The notes: generated from the sequence alone by a model not told the origin. Positions 17,608 to 28,898 are shown, counted from the first letter of the stretch. The stretch: 64,000 bases of DNA from Paenibacillus sp. FSL R7-0337 (GCF_037969875.1 NZ_CP150218.1:496001-560000), one strand, 5' to 3'. Translations and numbers: made by a program.

Positions 17608-18570
17608 TTACGACTGCTGGAGATACGAAGCTGGGTTACAGTAGCGTTTTACGATTTTTTTTAAGTCCTCCGTATAGGACGGGAAAATTTTATTTCGATG
17701 ATAAATCAGCGCCAGCGGGTTAAAGTAAGCAAAGTCCGAAATAGGGAACACATGAAGATGGGAGTTCGTATTACCCGACTCATTAAGCCCGTCGATTCCG
17801 CTGAGATACATCGTCAGACAGAAGCTGGCTGCATAGTCTTCGGCACACAACAGATGATGGATGTCAGGCTGAGTCAGTTCATTAATGCAGTTGAGTGAAA
17901 TCCCCAGTTCAGACAGATGCTTGTCCAGCAGAATACGGGAATTGAAGTTTTTCTTATTCAGCACAAACGGCACATGCTGGAACAGTCTAAGGTCGGCACC
18001 CTTGGTAAACGTATCGATACAACCCGGATATTGATCCGAAAAATACTGCTTCAGCAAATTGTCCGAGATCACAATGTACATTTGCTCATGGAGAATGGTC
18101 TCGTACTTCACATGAGAAGTAACAATATTATCAACACCAGACAGAAACAGATCCAACGAATTGTTCATTACCATCTCCTGCATCTGCGGTGAAGTCTTTC
18201 GATGAATATTTAACTCGACCTTGGGATGAAGATCGTAGAACTCTTTTAACAGTTTCGGAACAATAATGGGATAGCGTCCTTCAGTGATGCCGAAGTGGAT
18301 GGTACCCGATTTATCCTCCTTGAGGTCCGTGAGCTGATTCTCCATATTTTGATCCAGAAGCTCAATCTGACGCAAGGTGTTCTGCATGATTTTCCCAGCG
18401 GCTGTTAAAGTTATTTTGGGCTTCCTCTCAAAAAAAGCAACACCGTGCTTCTCTTCCAGGCCTTTTAAGTATTTGCTTAAGGATTGGTGGGAAATATAGA
18501 GACGTTTGGCTGCATTTGAAATGTTCAGCTCTTCGGCCAGAGCGAGAAAGTATTTATAGTTATTGAGCAT
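17608..18570 (-). CDS. LysR family transcriptional regulator
   Basis: A 320-residue regulator. The N-terminal winged helix-turn-helix is clear: LNNYKYFLALAEELNISNAAKRLYISHQSLSKY, with the usual follow-on RKPKITLTAAG. The remaining 220 residues form the effector-binding domain (IHFGITEGRYPIIVPKLLKEF and onwards). ATG at 18570 is chosen because AGGAGG lies 5 bp upstream; the open frame extends further but without support. It is transcribed toward the MmgE/PrpD gene and away from the DJ-1/PTS operon. By the usual divergent arrangement it probably regulates the latter and perhaps both. The effector is unknown; an aglycone or sugar phosphate is plausible. Confidence 0.9.
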   Translation of the reverse strand: MLNNYKYFLALAEELNISNAAKRLYISHQSLSKYLKGLEEKHGVAFFERKPKITLTAAGKIMQNTLRQIELLDQNMENQLTDLKEDKSGTIHFGITEGRYPIIVPKLLKEFYDLHPKVELNIHRKTSPQMQEMVMNNSLDLFLSGVDNIVTSHVKYETILHEQMYIVISDNLLKQYFSDQYPGCIDTFTKGADLRLFQHVPFVLNKKNFNSRILLDKHLSELGISLNCINELTQPDIHHLLCAEDYAASFCLTMYLSGIDGLNESGNTNSHLHVFPISDFAYFNPLALIYHRNKIFPSYTEDLKKIVKRYCNPASYLQQS

Positions 18571-18612
18571 GAGTACCTCCTGAATAGATCCATTCGAGAT
18601 TTTGATGGTAAT

Positions 18613-18701
18613 TGATAGTAACGGTATTATCATACTGCAGCTAATAGTTACATACAAGCAGCATATATGTGCTTTGAGGTTGCGTAACTTCGTGCTAAAT
18701 T
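18613..18701. promoter_or_regulatory. Divergent LysR / DJ-1-PTS control region
   Basis: Two dyads lie between the LysR start and the DJ-1 gene. One is TGATAGTA-N4-TATTATCA at 18613-18632, with one mismatch. The other is AAGCA-N9-TGCTT at 18656-18674. A weak plus-strand promoter TTGAGG (18674-18679), 16 bp, TAAATT (18696-18701) follows the second dyad. That is the expected position for a LysR activator site next to a poor -35. Confidence 0.4.
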
Positions 18702-18791
18702 ATGAATGTAAAGGCGGCTACCTTAGCGTTTGTAAGCGTAAGCAGGCCACTGTAGTCCTGCAGACATTTGAAATAACAGGAGGGTATGAAC

Positions 18792-19349
18792 GTGAGCAAA
18801 GTTGCAGTTATACTGGCAGAAGGATTTGAAGAGAGTGAAACACTGACCATTGTGGATATTTTGAGACGGGCGCAGATCGAGTGCCATATGTTCAGTACAG
18901 CAGGTGGACTCATTCGCGGCAGTCACGACATTGTAGTCAAAGCAGATGCAATTATTAGTGACGATGTTAAAAGCTATGACATGATCGTACTGCCCGGAGG
19001 CATGCCGGGAGCGGCTAATCTTCGTGATGACGACCGGGTCATCAGACTGCTTCAAGAGATGAATGAAGCGGGGAAATTTGTAGGAGCCATATGTGCAGCT
19101 CCTCTTGCACTAGGCAAAGCAGGGGTGCTTGAGAATAGGAATTTCACCGCTTATGCCGGTTATGAGGACAAGATTGAAACGAGCGGCACCTTTAAGGAAG
19201 AAGTTGTTGTCATTGACGGGAACCTGATCACAAGCCGGGGACCGGCAACCTCGTATGCATTCGCTTATGCACTGGTAGATGCACTAGGTGGAGATAGTAT
19301 GGCTGTCAAAAACCGCATGGTATATTTCAATGCATTTGATGCTGAATAG
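18792..19349 (+). CDS. DJ-1/PfpI family protein, first of tandem pair
   Basis: A 185-residue class I glutamine amidotransferase-like protein of the DJ-1/PfpI superfamily, which includes glyoxalases, chaperones, proteases and isocyanide hydratases. The nucleophile-elbow cysteine is Cys101 in GAICAAPLALGKAG. The acidic residue expected near the N-terminus is in LAEGFEESETLTIVDILRRA. GTG at 18792 is chosen as start because AGGAGG is 8 bp upstream and the resulting N-terminus (SKVAVILAEGFEE) aligns with the neighbouring paralogue (SKIAVLMAEGYEE). It heads an operon with a PTS transporter and a GH1 enzyme. Confidence 0.87.
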   Translation: MSKVAVILAEGFEESETLTIVDILRRAQIECHMFSTAGGLIRGSHDIVVKADAIISDDVKSYDMIVLPGGMPGAANLRDDDRVIRLLQEMNEAGKFVGAICAAPLALGKAGVLENRNFTAYAGYEDKIETSGTFKEEVVVIDGNLITSRGPATSYAFAYALVDALGGDSMAVKNRMVYFNAFDAE

Positions 19350-19363
19350 GAGGAATACACATC

Positions 19364-19915
19364 ATGAGTAAAATAGCAGTACTGATGGCTGAGGGTTATG
19401 AAGAAGGCGAAACATTAACCATTGTAGATATCTTGAGAAGAGCCGGACTGACCTGTGATACATTCTTTTTCGGCGACAAGCTGGTTAAGGGCATGCACGG
19501 CATTTATGTGGAGGGTGACAAGCCTTTTGGCGAAGAAGTTAAAGCGTACGACATGGTTGTTCTGCCGGGCGGCCGGCCAGGCGGACAGAATCTGAAAGAG
19601 AATCCGGAAGTTATTGCAATGGTGCAAGACTTCAACCGGAACAACAAATACATTGCTGCAATGTGCTCGGGAACCGTTGTCTTATCCGACGCTAAAGTCA
19701 TTGAAGGCAAAGAGGTAACTGGATATGTAGGCTATGCGGAAAAGTTGATTGGCGGTATTTTCAAAGACCAGGTTGTTGTAGCAGATCAGAATCTTGTTAC
19801 GAGCCAGGGGCCGGCAACGCCTTATCCGTTCGCTTATAAGATTGCAGAAATCTTCGGTAAGGATACTTCAACTCTACGTGAGAAGATGTTATACCATCTG
19901 GCCGGGGGCAAGTAA
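19364..19915 (+). CDS. DJ-1/PfpI family protein, second of tandem pair
   Basis: A 183-residue paralogue of the preceding protein and the product of a tandem duplication: both share EGYEEGETLTIVDILRRA-like N-termini and the YDMVVLPGG strand. The candidate nucleophile is again Cys101, but the elbow reads AAMCSGTVVLSDAKV instead of AICAAPLALGKAG. The mid-region carries GGRPGGQN where the first copy has GGMPGAAN. These differences around the active site argue for two distinct activities or a heterodimer instead of simple gene dosage. It starts 14 bp after the first copy with AGGAGG in front, and 26 bp before the PTS gene. Confidence 0.87.
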   Translation: MSKIAVLMAEGYEEGETLTIVDILRRAGLTCDTFFFGDKLVKGMHGIYVEGDKPFGEEVKAYDMVVLPGGRPGGQNLKENPEVIAMVQDFNRNNKYIAAMCSGTVVLSDAKVIEGKEVTGYVGYAEKLIGGIFKDQVVVADQNLVTSQGPATPYPFAYKIAEIFGKDTSTLREKMLYHLAGGK

Positions 19916-19941
19916 AGACAGCTAAGAAGGCGGGGGAATTT

Positions 19942-23248
<3,307 letters not shown>

Positions 23249-23288
23249 ATAACAATAAAAAACATGAATTGCTATAAAATAAATTATA

Positions 23289-23345
23289 TGCTTCCATAGC
23301 AAAAAGTCTGCAATGTTAGATTGCAGGCTTTTTGTTATGGAAGCA
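23289..23345. terminator. Long 26-bp-stem bidirectional terminator-like hairpin
   Basis: The arms 23289-23314 and 23320-23345 pair over 26 positions around a 5-base GTTAG loop. Only two positions deviate and both are G-U compatible on one strand. The inner part carries AAAAAG and CTTTTT tracts, so it can terminate in either direction. Confidence 0.8.
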
Positions 23346-23355
23346 ATAACATTCA

Positions 23356-23425
23356 TTGACAGTTCGTGAAAAAGTAGATGATAATTTAATAGATCCATCC
23401 TGTAAATTATGGAAATTAGATCTAT
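23356..23425 (+). promoter_or_regulatory. Promoter with leader hairpin for the metallo-hydrolase operon
   Basis: TTGACA (23356-23361), an 18-bp spacer and GATAAT (23380-23385) form a strong promoter. The transcript leader then contains nested inverted repeats: ATAGATC (23389-23395) with GATCTAT (23419-23425), and TCCAT with ATGGA inside. They end about 10 bp before the AAGGAGG of the first gene. Confidence 0.6.
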
Positions 23426-23446
23426 CAAATCTTCAAGGAGGCAGGC

Positions 23447-24124
23447 ATGGAAGCAACCTATGATCTGTTTACGATCAAAACACAATGTATGAATTTCCTG
23501 AACTACGCTTATCTCGGTATTGACAAGACCTCCCGCAAAGCTTTTGTGGTTGATCCGTCTTGGGATGTATCACAGATGATCCGTATTCTGGATTCGCATG
23601 AGGCCACAGTCACGGCTGTTCTGCTGACCCACTCTCATTTTGATCATACCAATATGGTGAAGAAGCTTGAACTGCTCTATCGTCCTACTGTCTACATCTC
23701 CAAAACCGAGGCCGATTACTATAAATACCGCTGCAACAGGCTCCGCACCGTCGAGGATATGGACCTCATTCGTATCGGTGATTCACGAATCACCTGTCTT
23801 GTGACGCCCGGACATACGCAGGGAAGTGTCTGTTACTGGGGGCAGGACCATCTGTTCTCCGGGGATACGGTATTTATTGAAGGCTGCGGCTTATGTGACA
23901 GTAGCGGAGGCTCGGCAGAGGATATGTTCAACAGCATCCACCGGCTCATCCGGCTGATTCCTCCCAGCACCCGGGTATACCCGGGACATTCCTTCGGCGA
24001 TCCGCCAGGCAAAGAGATGAGCTATCTCTACAAAAATAATCTGTATTTCCAGATTGATGATATCAATCATTTTGTGAAATTCAGGAACCGTAAGAATAAT
24101 GCCAGACTGCTTGATTTCAAATAA
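23447..24124 (+). CDS. Metallo-beta-lactamase-fold hydrolase, BaeB/PksB-like
   Basis: A 225-residue MBL-fold hydrolase. The metal-binding motif is His62-Ser-His64-Phe-Asp66-His67 (THSHFDHTN). Further ligands lie in VTPGHTQGS and FSGDTVFIEGCG, and the last histidine is in VYPGHSFGDPPG. The GCGLCDSSGGSAEDMFNSI stretch is characteristic of the BaeB/PksB group. In trans-AT polyketide clusters these are hydroxyacylglutathione-hydrolase-like proteins that probably hydrolyse acyl thioesters. It has its own promoter and is followed by an acyltransferase and a phosphopantetheinyl transferase, which supports the assignment. AAGGAGG precedes the ATG. Confidence 0.8.
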   Translation: MEATYDLFTIKTQCMNFLNYAYLGIDKTSRKAFVVDPSWDVSQMIRILDSHEATVTAVLLTHSHFDHTNMVKKLELLYRPTVYISKTEADYYKYRCNRLRTVEDMDLIRIGDSRITCLVTPGHTQGSVCYWGQDHLFSGDTVFIEGCGLCDSSGGSAEDMFNSIHRLIRLIPPSTRVYPGHSFGDPPGKEMSYLYKNNLYFQIDDINHFVKFRNRKNNARLLDFK

Positions 24125-24151
24125 GCCGCTCTACAATCAGGGGGTACGGAA

Positions 24152-25133
24152 ATGCACAGCGAAATCGTGTTTATGTTCTCGGGGCAAGGCTCGCAATATA
24201 ATAAGATGGGGCTTGAATTGTTCGGGAAGCAGCCGGTATTCCGGCAATCGATGAACGCCTGGACCGGATTGTTCATCAGCTGACCGGCAAGAGCGTGATC
24301 GAAGAACTGTATCAGAACTCACGAGGTAAGGGCGCCAGCTTCGAAAATATTGTCTATTCCCACCCTGCAATCTTCATGGTGCAATACGCATTGGCGGAGA
24401 CTCTGGAAGCTGAGGGAATAACCCCGCGCTACACGCTGGGAGTCAGTCTCGGGGAGTATGTGGCATTGGCGGTGGCCAAGGTACTGACGCCTGAACAGGT
24501 GCTGGAGCTGATTGTTACGCAAGTACGGCTACTCGAGGATACCTGCGACAACGGCGCGATGATTGCTGTTCTAGATCATGTGCAGCTCTATCACTGGAAC
24601 GCGAAGCTTCACACCCGCTCCGAGCTGATCGCAGTTAACTTCGACAGTCACTTCACCATCGCTTGCAGTAGCGGGCATACCGCCGAAATCCAGCAGTTCC
24701 TCAGAGAACAGGGCGTAGCCAGCCTGAAGCTGCCTGTGAACTACGCCTTTCATTCCGCATTCATCGATGAACTGGAAAAGCCTTACCGTACATATATGCA
24801 AAAGTTCGATTACAAGAAGCCTGCTCGGGGAGTGACACTGGTATCGGCCATGACCGGGGGGAAGGTGCATACGGTGGATGAATCCTTCCTGTGGATGTGG
24901 TGAGGAAGCCAATGAATTTCCGCACGGCACTGGAAGGTCTGACTGCCGGCGGGCCGCGGCTGCTGCTCGATCTGAGCCCGTCGGGTACACTGGAGAACTT
25001 CAGCAAGTATATTCTCGGCAAGCCGCTGGCCCATAAGGTCCGCTCAATGATTACGCCGATGGCCAGCGAGCTGAAGAAGCTGAATGAGATTGTGAATGAT
25101 ACCTTAGGGGGGACTAAAGATGCAATTTACTAG
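24152..25133 (+). pseudogene. Trans-acting malonyl-type acyltransferase, interrupted by two -1 frameshifts
   Basis: The reading frame starts at ATG 24152 (EIVFMFSGQGSQYNKMGLELF). It must shift near 24245-24248 to continue as DERLDRIVHQLTGKSVIEELY, and again near 24893-24895 to continue as DVVRKPMNFRTALEG, ending at 25133. Both shifts are explained by loss of one base from a short run: AAA to AA in a CAAATC context, and GGG to GG in TGGGAT. With those bases restored the protein is about 327 residues. The catalytic serine region is intact (GVSLGEYVALAVAK), as is the catalytic histidine (NYAFHSAFIDELE), typical of trans-AT acyltransferases of polyketide pathways. The lesions may be real decay or assembly indels. 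It overlaps the start of the phosphopantetheinyl transferase gene. Confidence 0.8.
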
Positions 25134-25926
25134 CTTGCCAAAGTCATACCATGTGTTTCTCTCCGAGACCGTGAGACGAATTCAACTGGAGCTGGAAGGA
25201 GAGGAGGGATGTTACCCGCTGAAGCTGAGTCTGGTTTCGTTGCCGCCGGAGGGGGGGCCACTCGATTATCTCAGCGCGGAGGAGAAGAAGAAGTATTACG
25301 GCTTCCATTATCCCAGAAGACGCAATAGCTATTTGCTGGGTAAGCTGGCAGCCAAAATGGCTGTGGCTGGTGAGCAGGAGGATCTGGCCGGGATTCAGAT
25401 CGAACACGGCATTCTGTGCCAGCCGCTTGTAGCGGGAAGCACCCGCCGGGTGAGCATTACCCATTGCGATACGCTGGGAGCAGCGGTGGATTATGATCCG
25501 CGTCTACTGGCAGGCGTTGATATGGAGCTTGTGGACGAGAAGGCCGTGGAGGCCATCAGAAGAATCACCAGCAGTCAGGAGGAAGAACTGAACAACGAGC
25601 CGGGTACCCTGCTTGCAACGCCGCTCTTTCTGACCTTACTCTGGACAGCTAAGGAAGCGATGTCCAAGGTGATTCAGACCGGGTTCACCGTTCCTACCGA
25701 GCTGTTCGAAATCAAACAGTGCAGCCGGAGCGGGCAGGGGATCATTAGCCAATTCAAGAATTTCCCGCAATTCAAGGCGGTATCTGTCCTCCGCAATGAA
25801 TATGTATATACCCTTGTGCTTCCGGCCAAAGCCATGACCGATGCTACGGAATCCCGGCTGCTGCAAGCTTTGCAGGGGCTGTTGCCTGAAAGCCTTGCTA
25901 ACACTGCAAAGGCTGCGGAGAGGTGA
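25120..25926 (+). CDS. Sfp-type 4'-phosphopantetheinyl transferase
   Basis: A 268-residue enzyme that would attach the phosphopantetheine arm of CoA to carrier proteins of polyketide or peptide synthases. The substrate- and magnesium-binding motifs are recognisable: GVDMELV near residue 131 (usual form GIDIE) and WTAKEAMSK near residue 175 (usual form WxxKEA). The upstream RRRNSYLLGKLAAK matches the CoA-binding arginine/lysine region. The Asp/Glu variation GVDME is acceptable for the family. ATG at 25120 overlaps the acyltransferase by 14 bp, so the three genes form one operon. Its carrier protein is not in this window. Confidence 0.85.
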   Translation: MQFTSLPKSYHVFLSETVRRIQLELEGEEGCYPLKLSLVSLPPEGGPLDYLSAEEKKKYYGFHYPRRRNSYLLGKLAAKMAVAGEQEDLAGIQIEHGILCQPLVAGSTRRVSITHCDTLGAAVDYDPRLLAGVDMELVDEKAVEAIRRITSSQEEELNNEPGTLLATPLFLTLLWTAKEAMSKVIQTGFTVPTELFEIKQCSRSGQGIISQFKNFPQFKAVSVLRNEYVYTLVLPAKAMTDATESRLLQALQGLLPESLANTAKAAER

Positions 25927-25991
25927 GCATTATGCTGCCCGGAAGCAACTGGGCTATTCGGTCCTCTATCTGATTACCCGCAACTCCCCGC

Positions 25992-26033
25992 AAGCAGCGG
26001 TTTCTCTAAGTTATGGGGAGACGCTGCTTTTCT
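25992..26033 (+). terminator. Terminator after the phosphopantetheinyl transferase
   Basis: AAGCAGCG (25992-25999) pairs with CGCTGCTT (26022-26029), with inner TCTC/GAGA pairing, followed by a short T-rich stretch. Confidence 0.7.
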
Positions 26034-26049
26034 GTTGTTGTAATTTGTG

Positions 26050-26076
26050 TATAATACATGTACAACCATACATGTA
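26050..26076 (+). promoter_or_regulatory. -10 box and tandem ATACATGTA repeats before the sensor kinase
   Basis: TATAAT lies at 26050-26055 without a good -35. ATACATGTA occurs twice, at 26054-26062 and 26068-26076, a 14-bp spacing. Both copies fall around the presumed transcription start, a position suited to a repressor or autoregulator. Confidence 0.45.
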
Positions 26077-26088
26077 ACGGAGGGAACG

Positions 26089-27939
26089 ATGAAGCGTTTC
26101 ATGCCATATCCATCCCTCTTGAAGAGGCTAAGGGCGGATCTGCCCTTTCTGTTCAGCGGCAGTATGCCGCTGCGGCGGAAGATTCTGCTAAGCAACCTCC
26201 TGATTGTCCTGCTGGCACTGGTGATCTTCATGGTCAGCATTCAGCGGATTGTCTTCAATCAGACCCTGGAGAGAACCACGGCAAGCTCACAGCAGGAAGT
26301 GAGGCTGGTCAAACAGTCGATGGAGACGGTGTTCCAGTCGGTCCAGAATTTCACGAAGTTCGTGCTGATCAATCAGGACACCCAGAAGCTGCTCAGCAGA
26401 GATACCGGTGACGGCAATGATGTGGCTGCACTGAAGTCGATCTACAATACACTGGCTGCGATGCTGGTGACCGAACCGAATATTGATTCTGTTATTATTG
26501 AATCCTTGAACGGCAACCTTTATTACACCTCCAATCTGACCGGAGTGACCCGGGAGAGTCTTGGAATCTATCCCCGGGCGGAGATTGATGCAGCCAGAGG
26601 CGGGGCGGTCTGGGCGGATTCGCTTACGCCTGCCTTTCTGTCCGGGATGAAGCATAAGAACATGATCAGTGTGGGCAGGGTCATTAAGAGCATGGAGAAG
26701 GGGACCCCGCTTGGCTATATCTATGTCAACATTGACGAGCGGACACTTGCCCGCCTCTATCATAATGAACAGAACCCGGAGAGCGCTACGCTGGTCATTA
26801 ATCGAAACGGAAGAATCATCTCTGCGAATGAAGCCTCAAGGGTGAACCAGCCGGTTCCCGAGGAATCCCTCACGGATTGGATCAAGTCAGTCTCACAAGG
26901 GACCCGGACCCAGGCAGTCGCCAGTGACCGTTATTTAGTATCCATGCAGAGTCTCGCTCCCTATGACTGGAAGATCGTCCAGCTGGTGACGATATCAGAG
27001 CTAACCTACGGGTACTGGAAAATAGCCCTGCTGCTGGCCGGGTTCGGCCTGATCAGCATCCTGTCAGCAGTGCTTCTGTCTATTCTGTTCGCCCGCCGGC
27101 TGACCCGGCCGCTCAGCCAGCTTAGCGAGGTGATAGTCGAGGTGGGCAGCGGGAATCTGGAGCGGCGCGCGGCCGCCGATTCCGAGGACGAGGTCGGCCG
27201 GCTGGGAGCTACCTTCAATGAAATGGTGGAGCGCATCCAGCGCCTGATGGTCCAGGTGGAGACGGAAGAGCAGACCAAAAGGATGCTGGAGCTGCGGCTG
27301 CTCTATTCGCAGATCAAGCCTCATTTCCTGTACAATACACTGGACACGATCCGTGCGATGGCTGTGATGTCGGGGGCGAAGGACATCAGCAAGATGCTGA
27401 AGGCGCTGGGTGAGTTCTACCGGATATCGCTTAGCAACGGACAGGAGCTGATAACGGTGGCCCAGGAGCAGAAGCATCTGGAGAGCTACCTCTATATTCA
27501 GCAGATCCGATTCCCTAAGCTGAACTACCGGATATCGTTCGGGCCGGGACTGGAAGCCTGCCTGGTGCCGACCATGCTGCTTCAGCCGCTGGTTGAGAAT
27601 GCGATACACCATGGCATTAGAGGAATGGCGGACGGCGGCTGGTGTGAAATTACCTGCGCAGCGGAAAGCACGGACGGACAGAATCTGCTGTGCTTCACCG
27701 TCCGTGACAACGGCAAAGGCATGAGCGAAGAGCAGCAGCGGCTGATCTGGTCGGAGCATGACAGTGCGGAGAGATACAGCTTCGGACTCCGGAATATTCA
27801 GGACCGTATCCGCCTGCGGTTCGGAGCGGCTTATGGAATCCTGCTAACCTCTGAGCCGGGCCGGGGCGTAGAAGTGAAGCTGCGCTTGCCGCTGCTTAAG
27901 CAGACGAACGAACAGGAAGAGGGGACGCTCAGACTATGA
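26089..27939 (+). CDS. Sensor histidine kinase, YesM type
   Basis: A 616-residue membrane kinase. Transmembrane helices lie near residues 35-55 (ILLSNLLIVLLALVIFMV) and 305-330 (IALLLAGFGLISILSAVLLS), flanking an extracellular sensor. A HAMP domain follows (RRLTRPLSQLSEVIVEVG). The HisKA_7 box has His412 in QIKPHFLYNTLDTIRA. The ATPase domain shows N-box PLVENAIHHGIRG, DNGKGM and the FGLRNIQDRIRL G2 region. ATG at 26089 follows CGGAGGG; the longer frame from 26047 would read through the promoter. It overlaps the response regulator by 4 bp and lies upstream of a sugar ABC importer it probably controls. Confidence 0.92.
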   Translation: MKRFMPYPSLLKRLRADLPFLFSGSMPLRRKILLSNLLIVLLALVIFMVSIQRIVFNQTLERTTASSQQEVRLVKQSMETVFQSVQNFTKFVLINQDTQKLLSRDTGDGNDVAALKSIYNTLAAMLVTEPNIDSVIIESLNGNLYYTSNLTGVTRESLGIYPRAEIDAARGGAVWADSLTPAFLSGMKHKNMISVGRVIKSMEKGTPLGYIYVNIDERTLARLYHNEQNPESATLVINRNGRIISANEASRVNQPVPEESLTDWIKSVSQGTRTQAVASDRYLVSMQSLAPYDWKIVQLVTISELTYGYWKIALLLAGFGLISILSAVLLSILFARRLTRPLSQLSEVIVEVGSGNLERRAAADSEDEVGRLGATFNEMVERIQRLMVQVETEEQTKRMLELRLLYSQIKPHFLYNTLDTIRAMAVMSGAKDISKMLKALGEFYRISLSNGQELITVAQEQKHLESYLYIQQIRFPKLNYRISFGPGLEACLVPTMLLQPLVENAIHHGIRGMADGGWCEITCAAESTDGQNLLCFTVRDNGKGMSEEQQRLIWSEHDSAERYSFGLRNIQDRIRLRFGAAYGILLTSEPGRGVEVKLRLPLLKQTNEQEEGTLRL

Positions 27940-28781
27940 ACACAGCACCGGTAGCCCGCGTCCTGATTGTGGATGACGAGTATTATTTCAGGCAGCTGCT
28001 GATCCGTCTGGTGGATTGGGAAGCCGCCGGGTTCGAGGTGGCCGCAGAAGCCGATGACGGCTCGGCCGCCTTGCAGATCATCGGGGAGCAGCATATCGAT
28101 CTCATCATTACGGATATTGAGATGCCAAATATGAACGGGCTTGAATTCATCGGGGAAGTCCGTAAGCTGAATTCGGCGGCTAAGCTGATTTTCATCACCA
28201 GCTACGATAATTTCTCTTATGCCCAGCAGGCCATCTCGCTTGGAGCGGACCATTATCTGCTGAAGCCCGTCGATGAGGATGCTGTCGAACAGGCTCTCCG
28301 CACGATCCGGACACAGCTGACGGAGAAATGGGAGGCAGAGCGCTATATCAACCGGCTCAGAATCAAAGCCGGGGATGTGCAGGCGCCGCAGGCAGGCGAT
28401 ACCCGTGCGCAGAAGCGGCAGAGCAGCAGCACTGCCTTAATCGGCAAGACCATTGCCTATGTAACGGCACATTATGCCAAGGATACGTTGTCACTGCAGA
28501 GTACGGCCAGCGCCCTGTTTGTGAACCCTAGCTATTTAAGCCATGCGTTCAAGAAGGAGACCGGCGAGTCGTTTGTGGAATATGTGACGAACGTCCGTCT
28601 TGGCGAGGCCATGAAGCTGCTTAGCCAGGGGGCCTCTGAGGAGGAAGCCCCGGTACCCAAGATTGCGACGATAGCCCGGCAGGTGGGCTATAAGGACCCG
28701 TTCTATTTCAGCAAATGCTTCAAAAAACGTTACGGAATGACCCCGAATACCGTATACAGCGGCTCCTATTCGGATACCTAA
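27936..28781 (+). CDS. Response regulator with AraC-type DNA-binding domain (short YesN)
   Basis: A 281-residue regulator. The receiver domain covers about 8-125, with the acidic pocket in VDDEYYF, phospho-acceptor Asp60 in LIITDIEMPNMNG and the switch lysine in HYLLKPVDED. The AraC helix-turn-helix pair covers about 175-275 (IGKTIAYVTAHYAKDTLSLQ, ALFVNPSYLSHAFKKETGES, FYFSKCFKKRYGMTPN). It is much shorter than the common 500-residue YesN proteins because the long middle region is missing and a polar linker (residues 145-172) joins the two domains. It is translationally coupled to the kinase through ATGA. Confidence 0.92.
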   Translation: MNTAPVARVLIVDDEYYFRQLLIRLVDWEAAGFEVAAEADDGSAALQIIGEQHIDLIITDIEMPNMNGLEFIGEVRKLNSAAKLIFITSYDNFSYAQQAISLGADHYLLKPVDEDAVEQALRTIRTQLTEKWEAERYINRLRIKAGDVQAPQAGDTRAQKRQSSSTALIGKTIAYVTAHYAKDTLSLQSTASALFVNPSYLSHAFKKETGESFVEYVTNVRLGEAMKLLSQGASEEEAPVPKIATIARQVGYKDPFYFSKCFKKRYGMTPNTVYSGSYSDT

Positions 28782-28799
28782 AGAGCAGCTATAGGCAGC

Positions 28800-28826
28800 G
28801 CCCGGTGTTTTGCAGCCGGGCTTTTC
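28800..28826 (+). terminator. Terminator after the two-component genes
   Basis: GCCCGG (28800-28805) and CCGGGC (28816-28821) enclose a 10-base loop and are followed by TTTTCT. The ABC importer downstream therefore needs its own promoter. Confidence 0.75.
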
Positions 28827-28876
28827 TATGTTAAGAAATTATGATTTACCCGTCTGCGAATAGGTTTGTACGCGAA

Positions 28877-28898
28877 TGTAATCAAAAAACCGAACACA
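28877..28898. repeat. 22-bp interrupted palindrome, copy 2 (degenerate)
   Basis: TGTAATC, a run of A, then CCGAACACA. It matches the copy at 5445 at most positions, but the right half is diverged. It lies in the 630-bp non-coding spacer between the response regulator and the sugar-binding protein gene. Confidence 0.55.

Noticed and set aside
24295..24903. Reading the middle acyltransferase frame as an independent 202-residue gene
   Set aside because: It lacks the GQGSQ start and the C-terminal part, both of which continue in neighbouring frames. One interrupted gene explains all three pieces.
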